Source: Nilaparvata lugens (Eukaryota > Arthropoda > Insecta > Hemiptera > Delphacidae). From it: a DNA stretch of 64,000 bases. The stretch spans positions 102,358,767 through 102,422,766 of the forward strand of contig NC_052518.1 of NCBI RefSeq assembly GCF_014356525.2, in the 5' to 3' direction. Below are positions 54,954 to 64,000 of this stretch, in pieces; within the stretch, counting starts at the first letter, position 1, and every line of letters starts with the position of its first letter. Position numbers and translations under genes: made by a program. The notes beneath the pieces are model-generated. The model did no database searches. It was given only the letters and a program-made list of their open reading frames with translations, and was not told the origin of the DNA.

Positions 54954-55408
54954 TATAGTGAGGTCCAGGGGCAGATCCGAGGAGGGGCGATTGGGGACCC
55001 CTTTCCACGTCCGGGGGTCCCCCGGACGAAACCCGAATCACCCCCCCCCCCAACAGATATCGGAGTCATGGTTCTGCGCCTGGTGAGGTCCACATTATAA
55101 TGGCAGAATTTGATTAACATTTGTGTTGCTATTCTTGTCCATCATTCGACAAAACAGAACGCCAGATCTTTCTTTAACAATGTAGAAATATAATTGAACA
55201 AAATATTTTATCTGAATTATATAGATTCAATACATTTTTTATGAATGAACTACCTATAATTGATTATTTAAACAAGAATGAAACGTTAATATTACATCAG
55301 ATATACCAGTATCACCTATACTCCATAGAAGGCAGTCGCAAGACAAAGAATCGGCTACGTTGTTCTCCTATCTTTCTCCACTACCATTATAACGTGGACC
55401 TCATTATA
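54954..55408 (+). mobile_element. MITE family 1, copy D, with a 115-bp insertion
   Basis: Family ends lie at 54954 and 55408. GTGAGGTCCA of the left end is duplicated (54958-54967 and 55083-55092) around a GC-rich 115-bp insertion that carries gggggtcccccgg and a C12 run. Confidence 0.8.
54968..55082. mobile_element. GC-rich 115-bp insertion with 10-bp target duplication
   Basis: Starts ggggcagatccgaggagggg and ends ggttctgcgcctg. A 10-bp direct repeat flanks it. The family is not recognised; a short retroposon fragment is possible. Confidence 0.6.
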
Positions 55409-55427
55409 CAATTAGGTACCTCCAGGG

Positions 55428-55605
55428 CCTCTGACATGAATTGACGATTGTTTTCAAGCAGCCGGGACCATCCAAGCACGGGAGTGACCCGAGCAAATTT
55501 CTTGTCCGGGCTGGGATTCGAACCCGGTCCTTCCTATTTATTTACAATAAGAATATTATAAAGCCAGCATTTAATCCACTCGTCGACTACACGGCCACTC
55601 TTAAT
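55428..55605 (-). mobile_element. tRNA-related SINE, copy 1
   Basis: On the minus strand the order is a possible A-box region (tggccgtgtagtcgacgagt), a B-box at 55530-55513 (GGACCGGGTTCGAATCCC), then a conserved body (gctcgggtcactcccgtgct, tcatgtcagaggccctg) shared with 57554-57739. RNA polymerase III promoter elements and a shared body are the hallmarks of a SINE. The 3' tail reaches MITE copy D. Confidence 0.7.
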
Positions 55606-55639
55606 TACTTTAATATTTTAATTGCATTGTAAGACTCAC

Positions 55640-56150
55640 CCCTATCATGAGCAGAGATGACAGCAAGCCGACCCGGGCAGAATGGCGGATGGGCTTCACT
55701 GCTCACCGCCCGGTCTGGGTGCAGGATTTCCAGGCCACACACCGCCAAGAAGAGGATGGAAGGCGATAAAGACGTTTTGAAAGTCCAAAAGGCTTATCCT
55801 CGGTTGAAAATTTAAAATATTACGCAGTTAGTATAATGAAATTCAACTGCAAAGCTCAAGTGGGCCCAGTACAAAGAATTTTATTGATTCCCATTCAACA
55901 GCAAGCATTGCGCAGTGACAGTTGACAGCTTTCTTATTCTTTGTGCAGGCAGAAAGGCGCATGCCAAGCCACAGTATACATACAGTATGGAAACGTGGCT
56001 AGTACCCTAACGCAAAAATCAGCCATCTTGTTAGGAAGTTCCACATTGATGAGAGGTTCGGATCTCTTTACTGATTCGGATCAATTGATCTCGTTCACTG
56101 CTGCGAGCCAATCAGAAGACCAGGATTGAAACTTCCTAAGGTCACGTGAC
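55640..56150. other. GC-richer stretch, unassigned
   Basis: 55650-55790 is markedly GC-rich (gcccggtctgggtgcaggat). 56024-56145 carries an inverted pair ttaggaagttcc/gaaacttcctaa that could mark a small MITE. No convincing protein. Confidence 0.35.
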
Positions 56151-56155
56151 GTGTC

Positions 56156-56534
56156 TATAGTGAGGTCCACGTTATAATGGCAGTGTTTGATTAGTAATGG
56201 TATTGCTATCCTTGTCTATCATTCAACAGAGCGGATAGCACTATCTCTTCCTCGCTTTGCTCTGTTGCCAGATCAGCTTTTAACAATGTAGAATTAATTA
56301 TTAATTAACAAAATATTTTATCTTGATGATGATATTTCAATAGGAAATAATTGGAAAATATAATTTGTTGCTTGATAAAATATAATTGATTATTGTAAAC
56401 GAGAATGAACAGTTAATATTACATCAATAAACCTGTATCAGCTACCGTCTATAGGAGGCATTGACAAGACAGAGCATCGTCAACGTTGTTCTCCTAGCTT
56501 TCTCCACTGCCATTATAACGTGGACCTCACTATA
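56156..56534 (+). mobile_element. MITE family 1, copy E
   Basis: 379 bp and the best-preserved copy: perfect or near-perfect TATAGTGAGGTCCACGTTAT at both ends and the full internal sequence, same orientation as copy A. Confidence 0.9.
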
Positions 56535-56539
56535 GTATT

Positions 56540-56745
56540 TGTGCCATATAAAAAGCATTGATTAGATAGGCGTTTTATTGACAGATTTCATTCTGTACCT
56601 ATTCTGTGGCCAAGCCTGGCCGGGCGTGTTTCTCCGTCACACACAGCACCGTAATGCGCAGGTAACGGGGTTTCCCGTTCCATTTAAACAGTTCTTTGGA
56701 TGTACCGTTCTTGTGATAACAGTTACCGATCACTGCTACTGGAGC
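56540..56745. other. Unassigned GC-richer stretch
   Basis: No gene or repeat recognised between MITE copy E and the family 4 element. Confidence 0.3.
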
Positions 56746-56759
56746 TGATCCTGGCAGCC

Positions 56760-57058
56760 AAGGTGAAGAGACTCGACTCTAGTCGAGAGCATGAGTGCTT
56801 TCAAAATAATGGTGACGTCGCGGAGACTAGAATCAACTGGTATGAGTTTCACCATTTGGAAACACATGCTCTCGACTAGAGTCGAGTCTCTTCTCGACCT
56901 GAGTCGCATAAGTGTGAGTTGAGCCTAACGCTTCCAAATGGTGACACTCAGACCAGTCGATTCTAGTCTCCGCGACGTCGCCCATTTGGAAACACAATGT
57001 TCTCGACTAGAGTGAGTCTCTTTTCGACCTGAGTTGCGTAAGTGTGAGTTGAGCCTAA
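56760..57058. mobile_element. CpG-rich palindromic MITE family 4, copy 1 (rearranged)
   Basis: Composed of repeated arms: gactcgactctagtcgagag, gtcgcggagactagaatc, cgacctgagtcgcataagtg and tgagttgagcct. The sequence gtctcttctcgacctgagt occurs twice, so one and a half units are present. Confidence 0.75.
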
Positions 57059-57499
57059 AACACTATATTCGTTTATGTGCAACTGCTAAAGAAAGGAATG
57101 TCATTTTATTTGATGATGATAATTATCATCCTAACCTAACCTGAAACTCTAACCCTGGCTTTTCAAGAACAGCCTTTAAACTATGAATGTGAACCCAGGA
57201 GCCTTTGCTTTTTCCAGGCCCAGTTCAGTTACTAATAAAATACAAAAAATAACAACAGACAAACTAATAAATAAAACATACATTATAATGTTCAAACTTA
57301 AAAATGTCTCGTCAGGTTTTTTTTTCTTTTTTCACCTGAGCTCAGATGCCAAGCTCTCCCACAGTCCCCTCAAGCCAGCGATTCACAGTTGATTAATCCT
57401 CCTCAGTATACATTCCACTTCTGTTAGAATAATTTTCAATTGTAATTTGAAATCGATAGTCTTCAGTGCCATGAATGACTTTTCTGAAGTCGGATTCAT

Positions 57500-57825
57500 A
57501 TTATTTAGTCACCACCTGATTGGTTTGCTATCCTTGTCTTTCATTGGAAAAAAATCCCGGCCCGGGCAAGATATTTATCTCGGGCCACTCCTGTGTTTCG
57601 GATGGACACGTTAAGCCGTCGGTCCCGGCTGCCTAAAAAGCAGTCGTTAGGTCATGTCAGAGGCCCTGAAATTGATCAGTTGCGACCTGATAACTCTGAC
57701 ACCAGACCTGAGCCAGCCAGGTCACTCGATATTATTATTATTGGAAAAAAGAAGATAGCTAGATCATCTTTTACCTTTGCACTGTTGTCAAATCGTTTGT
57801 TCTCTATAATGACATAAAATGAACC
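57500..57825. mobile_element. Decayed MITE family 1 piece hosting a SINE
   Basis: tttgctatccttgtctttca before the SINE and gatagctagatcatctttta after it correspond to adjacent internal family 1 sequence. Confidence 0.5.
57554..57739 (+). mobile_element. tRNA-related SINE, copy 2, 5'-truncated
   Basis: Body cggcccgggcaaga, ctcgggccactcctgtgttt, ccgtcggtcccggctgcc and tcatgtcagaggccctgaaa, followed by an (ATT)n tail. ATTGGAAAAAA flanks both sides (57543-57553 and 57740-57750), an 11-bp target duplication. It begins just after the B-box seen in copy 1. The small plus-strand ORF here is an artefact. Confidence 0.8.
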
Positions 57826-58075
57826 ATCAACATAATTTCATCTCAATTATGAAAATTATGAGAGTAATAGAATATATACATGATAGGAGTTATTGTTATC
57901 AATAAGAATCAATGATCAATATTACTTTACATAGGCCTAGGTTAATATAGTTAATATACTGTAATAACTTTAATCACAGTCACTAAAGGAGACGTTGATA
58001 ATAGATATTTGGTAACTGTAGTTTGTAGCCTTATCATTACCAATGACTTTATAACGTGATACATCAATCTCACAC

Positions 58076-58292
58076 TATGGTGAGGTCCACGTTATAATGG
58101 CAGTGAATAAAAATAGGAGAATGGCGACGCCAATTCTCTGCATTAATTAATTATATTTCTACACTGGCAAAAAAATAATTGGCATCGTTGTGGACTCAGA
58201 AAAGGAGTACCACCGGCTTTGTCGAATGATAGAAAAGGATAGCAAAACCAAAGTTGATCAAATACTGTCATTATAACGTGGACCTCACTATA
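58076..58292 (+). mobile_element. MITE family 1, copy F, internally deleted
   Basis: 217 bp with both terminal inverted repeats and a shortened interior. Confidence 0.85.
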
Positions 58293-58299
58293 GGGAATA

Positions 58300-58957
58300 G
58301 TTTTCCAAAAAAATATTTCTCTTCATGTGTAAACGCTATCAGATACTCCAATATTCAATCAACAATCTTGACGTGTAATCGATCAATCACTAAATATTGA
58401 TATTCCAAAATTAGAGGTTGGCAAGGCTCAGTCGTAATACAGAAAGAGGATTTTTCATCAACACTTTCAAAATAAGAAACTACATGAAATAATTTCAGAA
58501 ATTAAAATTATTTCTACTCTCCATGGAATATGGGATAATCATCAAAAGCCAAGCTGAATTTAATGAAAATTTTGTGTGGTTTTGTTTACTGACTGGAGGT
58601 TTGTTATACTGCAATCAGCTGTTCATTTTATAAACAGATCAGCAGATGATAATAAATAATAAATACTCTTTTCTTCGTCTTGCGCTGTTAAATCACAAAT
58701 CATTATACATAATGCAGTTGTTTCTCAATAAGTATTTTTATTTTAGGTTTCCTTGTCAGTGCTGACTGTGAACTAGGAAGGTTTCATTTTTATTAACATA
58801 TTCTAACTATATTCACTATTATAACCTAGTCAGTACGTACCGTACCTTTCATGAATACTTTTGAGCAGTTGTCTTGATATCTAAATATGCAATCATACAA
58901 TTCTTGTAACAATATCAATTTGAAATTGCCTATTCTTTTGAAAGTGCAGTAAATGTA
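58300..58957. promoter_or_regulatory. Upstream region of the LRRC40-like gene
   Basis: AT-rich, 5' of the ATG at 58958, presumably containing the promoter and 5' untranslated region. No TATA box or initiator could be assigned with confidence. Confidence 0.3.
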
Positions 58958-61900
58958 ATGGAAGAGCACTGTACTATTACCGAAATTTCCAAACTATCAA
59001 AGAAAGATGCATTACACAGGGATTCAGAAACTGGTATCAATTACTTGAATGAACACAAATGTGGTGTATCAGATCGACCAACATCTAGCCTTCAGAAGAA
59101 AATGAGTGGACAGACTCATACAACGAAGCGAAATGTGGAAATGAGAAATATTTGTAGAGATAAAGCTCGCGCTATCTTCGATGACAGAAAGCGAGCTAGC
59201 CTTCTGGGACGCAATCTGAAGAAATGTGTTCGTATAGATGGCACATTGAATCTCAGCAACCAAAATTTATCTGAAGGTAAGGCACTTCTATAAACCATTT
59301 AAAGCAAGTTATAACTAGGCTTAAATTATAGTTTCAACTTCAATATCCAGCCAAGTTGGACCGTTCCATCATCATTTGACTAGTGGTTAAACACTCAGAA
59401 ATTTATTTTTATTATTTTCATACTGCTGGCATCTTAATCTGAAGGTGATAATTCAGAGTTTTCAATCCATGACCAACACTTGTTGGATAGATTTCGTAAA
59501 TTCAAAGATTCGTTAAGTTCAACATTAAGCTTCAATTTATCTATTCATCAGGCTCAAATCTTACGTACTCACCGTACATAAGATTTAACCATTTTAAAAC
59601 ATATTGGTGTCACCAACAAATTATTTAGCCAATACTTATTAATATACTCCTCTTAATAATTCCTCTTAAGATCAAGATGATCAGTTATATGTCCCTAGGA
59701 AACACTGTATAGATTCATCATTCAGGGAGTACAGATGGTAAGAGATCTGTCGAGCATTAAATATCCAGAAACATAATGAATCATACTTTATATTTCCATC
59801 CTTCATCATGACCAGAGGTCTGGGTTGACTTTGTGTGTAGTGGACCTGACTTGGTCCTTGTCGTAGGGGTTGACGAATGATTTACGTCAAAATAAGCACT
59901 TATTCACGTTTTCAACTGAGCGAAACATTTAAAAATAGATTACAGTATTTTACAACTTTCATTAATATGGCTTTGCCTGTGAAAGTATCACATTTGTCGT
60001 TTGAGGTTCAGATGTTGTTTCTGTTGGCCTGAAAGTATTCCTCCATAGAGTAGAATGGTGACTCTATCAACCAGTTCTTGATTCTTTCCCTGAATATGGA
60101 TCGACAGTGGACCATGGACCAAGTAGCCCTCAGAATCCAGGATCCTCAGAGCTTTCTTCTGCTGGAGCATTACTTCTTTACAACCTGGTGCATGACCCCA
60201 CAACTTAAGTCCACAGTTAGGCTCAACTCACACTTACGCGACTCAAGTCGAGAAGAGACTGCGACTCTAGTCTCTTCTCGACGCAGCATGTGTTTTCAAA
60301 TGGTGACACTCTGACTAGTCGATTCTAGTCTCCGCGATCTCGTGACTGTGAGACTAAGTCGACATGTTGGTCGAGCCTCGACTTGAGTTGCGTAGTACCG
60401 TGCATTTTTAATGAAAGTGAGGTTATGTTTTATGAAAGTGATGCTTTATCATTTTAGATAAAACAATAATAAGAATTAAATAATACAATATAGGCTATTC
60501 ATAATAATTATTATACAATTTTTTACATGCTAAGTAGTGACGAATTAGATCTCATATTTTTAATAAAGTTAAGTTAGAAAATGGAGTAGCATGGAACTGA
60601 AGTAGTGACAATGAGCAAAAAAGTCGTAAGGTCGAGAGACCTGGAGTCGACTGGAGTCGTACGGTTTGAGCCGATGTAGTGTGAGTTGAGCTATGAAACA
60701 GCAAAATACACCTCCACAAGATGCATCCTGGAAATCAATGGCCTCAGACGTCTCAGTAGAAACCATAATCCTTAGTACTTTGAAGCTCTTCATCACCTGT
60801 ATAATATCACCAGCTGTGACTGGGTCCCATTTTTCGAAGACTGGTTTAATTTGCTGGCACCTGGAAATCTTCATCTGTTTCACTTTAGTCTGGGATACAC
60901 TAGACTATTCTTTTGACCTGCTGGATGAGGAACTGGTTAAACTCATCAGGACTGGCAGTGACATCTTCAGAAAATCCGACCTGGTGTTAATTTTCCAGGC
61001 TGCCTTACATTTATTACTGTCTTGATTGATTGGAGACTGTTGGCCTCCCGTTTAGCTAGATATACTTCCTGTCTATAAACTTGTTTATGTTACTGGTAAT
61101 CAATCTATCAAGCATCTAATGAGGAACATTGAACCAATTAAAACTGATATACTTCACTACTCATATAGGTAGCCTACTAATTAAATCCTGTATATAAATC
61201 AAAGTAAGACGTTACCGGACTTTCAAAGCATCAGTTGATCTTTAATAATCGAATGCCCCGAGTCAAAAGGTGACCCATCCATTCTTCATGAACATTTTCA
61301 GTCAGTTAGACTGCCTGACAGACAATTTGTCAGTAAGACAAAATGTCAGTAAAGTAACTGACAAATTGTCAGTAATGAAGGTCTCAATATGATTCTGTTA
61401 TAATCAAGTTATACCCGGCACATTTAAAATTAATTTTTTCACATTGTAACTTGTAATTGTTTAAAAGCTTAAACTAATCTACATTGTGACCTCCTTAACA
61501 ACAAGGCATTAAATATTATTCCCAGAGGAAAATAATAAATAATATTGAGTTCAATTTTTTCGCCACAAAAAAGTTATCAATTGTTACGAAAGAAACAAAT
61601 CAAGGAAATATATTACCTCACTTAGACTATTGATCAGTGCGTGGGGAAAGAATTCTTATCTTAATAGGCTTTGAAAACTAAAAGTTGTTGAAAATAAATG
61701 TAATTCATTTCTTAAATTATGAAATGTAGCCTAAAATAGTAACTTATAATGAACGACAATAAATCTCAAACATGAAAAATTAAACAATTCAAATTTAGTA
61801 CAACAGTAGGTTGGTCGAAGAGTGCTGCATGAAAACCAAAATTACAAGCAAGAAAAATAACAAGGTAATATTAATGAATTAAGAGAAAAAATAGTATGTG

Positions 61901-63956
61901 AGAAATAAAAACTCACTAGAACGCGTGTAAACCTGCTGATGTTTTATCCACGAAAAACTATTATTTTTCTATAAAATATATTGTTTGTTTTCATTTTACA
62001 GTTCCCCAGGAGACTTGGTCTGTTGATTTGTTGGATGAAACAGAAAAGCAAAAGATGATCGTAGATTTTAGTAATTCTGATGATGAATTGAAATGGTGGG
62101 AGTTCAAGCCTCTGCAAAATCTCAATTTGAGTCACAACAGCATCAAAGTCCTACCTAAAGAGTTGGGCATTCTAGAGGTGTTGATAGAATTGAATGTGAG
62201 TATATTTATTATCGTTATTCTTTCCAAATTTTCCCACATAATCGATCTGAAATATCACTAAAATGTAATTACATTACAGAGTCAAACTACGCTTTTCAAG
62301 TATAAAAAACACACATAGAAACCTCCTACATCGACACTACTATAGTTGTTGGATTAACTGTGGGTATTCTATATATAATACAATAATATAATATAATCAC
62401 ATAACCTCTAGCTGCATTTTGACTTTTGTAAAAATTAGAATTGGAACCGTTTTGGGCGTAAGTTAGCCTGTGGTACTTTTCTGTAAGTTGTCTAATACTG
62501 AATGATTAAATAAATAAAAAATAAATATTCCTTATAGAATCCTATGCTGACATTATGGAGTGAATCTTCACTTCACTAGAAAACCCCTCCACTGTGCGAG
62601 ATCTCTTTAATCATGCGGTTCAACTGCCCCATCAAGTAGATTATATTTTTCTTTAGTGGAGTCCACGTTATAATGGAAGAATTTGATAAACTTTCCTTGT
62701 CTATCATTCGACAAAGCAGATAGCGCTATACGTTTCTAGTTCTGAAACGTTGTCAGATCGTTTTCTAACAATTTATAAATATAATCAATCAACAAAATAT
62801 TGAATCTCAGTTATGAAAATGTATATTTTAAACTGTGAAACATATATTTTCCTGACGAATAAAATAGAGTTGATTATATTGAACAAGGATGAACAGTTAA
62901 CATTAAATATACCGGTATCAGCTGTCCTCTATAGAAGCCAGTGGCAAGGCACAGAATCGGCAACACTGTTCTCCTATCTTTTTCCTCTGCCATTATAAAG
63001 TGGACCTTACCATAAATCATTTAAATTGTTTTTCCCCTATTTTTAATAAATTAAATATTTCGTTTTCTACTTGATAAGTCACTCCTTTATTATATCTAAT
63101 CTTCTACTGTAGTAGGGCAGAATCAAGTTCCTACCTAAAGATTTGGGCATTTTAGAGGTGTCATGATTTTATGTCTAAATTTATTAAAATTCAATATTGT
63201 GGTGGTATACACAGAAAGACTCAACTCACACTTACGCTACTCAGGTCGAGAAGAGACTCCACTCTAGTTGAGAGCATGTGTTTTGAAATGGTGACACTCA
63301 GACCAGTCGATTCTAGTCTCCGCGACCTCACCATTTGAAAACACATGTTCTCGACTAGAGTCGAGTCTCTTCTCGACCTGAGTCGCGTAAGTGTGAGTAG
63401 AGCCTTTGTGTGACGGCTAACGACAGGACAAGTGTGTTGAACATATGTGTTCACGCATGCTCGTCATTATAATTTCTATCATTTGTAATTTGCCATTGGT
63501 TTATTTATTGATATTGGTTGTTTATTTCATGTCATAAGCTGATGTCAAACATCTGTTTTTTTCGTTCAATGCCTCTCACTGATGACAAAACATGCATGAT
63601 GAACATTTGCAATGATTCGACCTGTCCTGTCGTTAGTGTTCACCCCAAAACACACTGAATGTATTCACAACTTTGATTTGTTCATAAATCTTGAATCTTC
63701 TATACCATGATTACATCATTGTTGACATTGATAACATCAATATTCCTGGCAGGTTGAAAACAATCAGATTGAAGAACTCCCCAAAGAAATCGGACAACTT
63801 CAACATCTAAAAACATTGAAAGTTAAAATGAATCGTTTGAAGTCAGTCCCAGAGGAATTGTTCAAGCTCAAGGAGATCGTACATTTGGATTTGAGCGAAA
63901 ACTTAATTTGCGAAATCCATGAAGGCCTGGGAGATCTGGTCACCTTGCAAAAACTG
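58958..63956 (+). CDS. LRRC40-like leucine-rich-repeat protein, exons 1-3 (3' end outside window)
   Basis: Exon 1 (58958-59276) begins at an ATG and encodes 106 residues ending DGTLNLSNQNLSE. Its donor is AG|GTAAGG. Exon 2 (62002-62195) follows ttttcattttacag and continues in phase: Val-Pro-Gln-Glu-Thr-Trp, a WWEFKPLQNLNLSHNSIKVL segment, then an LRR. Exon 3 (63753-63956) follows attcctggcag and carries three LRRs (NNQIEELPKEIGQLQHL, NRLKSVPEELFKLKEI, ENLICEIHEGLGDL), then a GTAATT donor. The order 'Leu-Asn-Leu-Ser-x-x-Asn-Leu-Ser-x-Val-Pro', then Trp-Trp, then 23-residue LRRs is characteristic of LRRC40 (intracellular, function poorly defined). Phases agree at both junctions. The N-terminus is longer and less conserved than the rest. 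Orthology is judged from recalled family pattern. Confidence 0.8.
59988..60203 (-). pseudogene. LINE RT C-terminal fragment
   Basis: The frame reads MWGHAPGCKEVMLQQKKALR, then Ile-Leu-Asp-Ser-Glu-Gly-Tyr. It matches the Trp-Gly-x-x-Pro and Leu-Gln-Lys-Lys-Ala-Leu-Arg-Ile segment after the RT core of Jockey/CR1-type LINEs. Further similarity is lost downstream. Confidence 0.6.
60215..60695. mobile_element. CpG-rich palindromic MITE family 4, split copy
   Basis: Left end ggctcaactcacacttacgc and body to about 60400. The matching right end (gtgtgagttgagc) appears only at 60680-60692, so about 230 bp of AT-rich DNA separates the parts. Confidence 0.6.
60690..61025 (-). pseudogene. Probable LINE fragment
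   Basis: Minus-strand frames contain KISRCQQIKPVFEKWDPVTA, resembling Lys-x-x-Lys-Val-x-Pro-Val-Phe-Lys-Lys-Gly-Asp-Pro before RT motif 1 of LINEs. A Leu/Ser-rich stretch comes before it. Strongly decayed; may belong to the same LINE as 59988-60203. Confidence 0.4.
62653..63014 (+). mobile_element. MITE family 1, copy G
   Basis: About 362 bp. Ends are ttagtggagtccacgttata and ttataaagtggaccttacca, more diverged than copies A and E; interior recognisable. Confidence 0.8.
63120..63163 (+). pseudogene. Duplicated fragment of LRRC40-like exon 2
   Basis: 44 bp (gttcctacctaaagatttgg and gcattttagaggtg) matching exon 2 at 62142-62185 with a few changes. No splice sites accompany it. It lies about 105 bp past MITE copy G. 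Confidence 0.75.
63217..63405. mobile_element. CpG-rich palindromic MITE family 4, compact copy
   Basis: About 189 bp. The arms pair over roughly 80 bp (gactcaactcacacttacgc, tcaggtcgagaagagactc, gagcatgtgttttgaaatgg against their inverses), with the central gattctagtctccgcgacct as loop. The minus-strand ORF here is an artefact of the palindrome. Confidence 0.9.
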
Positions 63957-64000
63957 GTAATTATATTCTTATAGTCATGTTCAAGAAAACTTATCAGATT

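Larger units (their letters stand above)
59277..62001 (+). other. Intron 1 of the LRRC40-like gene
   Basis: 2.7 kb, GTAAGG donor and ttacag acceptor. It contains minus-strand LINE fragments (59988-60203, 60690-61025), a rearranged family 4 MITE (60215-60695) and a 17-bp perfect palindrome ACTGACAAATTGTCAGT at 61357-61373. Confidence 0.7.
62196..63752 (+). other. Intron 2 of the LRRC40-like gene
   Basis: 1.56 kb, GTGAGT donor and ctggcag acceptor. Contains MITE family 1 copy G, a duplicated piece of exon 2 and a family 4 MITE. Confidence 0.75.

Noticed and set aside
55513..55530. A functional tRNA gene at the B-box
   Set aside because: No cloverleaf or acceptor stem can be drawn around it, and its flank is repeated elsewhere, so it is a SINE promoter.
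60569..60883. Minus-strand ORF as a host gene
   Set aside because: Only a short LINE-like segment is recognisable and half of it is MITE sequence.

Overview
The window looks like nuclear DNA from an insect. It is AT-rich, has GT-AG split genes, and holds PIF/Harbinger, piggyBac, BEL/Pao, R2-like and Jockey/CR1-like elements, a tRNA-type SINE and many MITEs. From memory, the repeat beginning ACTTTCCTTGCCCTATTACC, which occurs three times here, suggests a planthopper-like hemipteran. That placement is inference. Most of the 64 kb is layered transposon debris.

Two host-type genes are supported. (1) On the minus strand, 24635 to 19069, lies a giant single-exon ORF of about 1,855 codons. It has a unique N-terminus, about 18 tandem copies of an 18-residue Gly-Thr-Ser/Pro-Gln repeat, about 30 ribonuclease-inhibitor-type leucine-rich repeats and a helical C-terminus. 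One missing base near 24050 splits it into two ORFs. A splice acceptor sits just upstream of its ATG, and candidate non-coding upstream exons lie at 26.9-27.1, 36.5-36.7 and 38.0 kb. (2) On the plus strand from 58958 to beyond the right edge are the first three coding exons of an LRRC40-like leucine-rich-repeat gene, with MITE- and LINE-filled introns.

Layout: 0.4-1.5 kb, piggyBac relic between direct repeats. 2-4.3 kb, broken R2/NeSL-like LINE (minus). 4.7-9.6 kb, MITE copies, a 155-bp tandem array and palindromic repeats. 9.8-12.1 kb, a foldback element with an internal 798-bp tandem duplication, set between direct repeats. 12.8-15.2 kb, a DINE/HINE-like element with a (TG)n tract and a 166-bp tandem array. 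16.9-17.6 kb, a PIF/Harbinger deletion derivative keeping the starts of both its genes. 19-24.7 kb, the giant LRR gene. 25.4-26.3 kb, a foldback element. 26.8-28.0 and 36.5-37.7 kb, a 1.2-kb direct duplication on either side of a decayed BEL/Pao retrotransposon (28.1 to about 34.8 kb) and a second DINE-like copy. 38-49 kb, promoter-like GC-richer blocks, long hairpin MITEs and a nested palindrome. 49-54.3 kb, a pogo/Tigger-like MITE and LINE fragments with nested insertions. 55-58.3 kb, MITEs and SINEs. 59-64 kb, the LRRC40-like gene.

No tRNA, rRNA, CRISPR or bacterial operon was seen. Functional interplay is limited to the proposed 5' exons of the giant LRR gene. The rest is transposon insertion, nesting and duplication.
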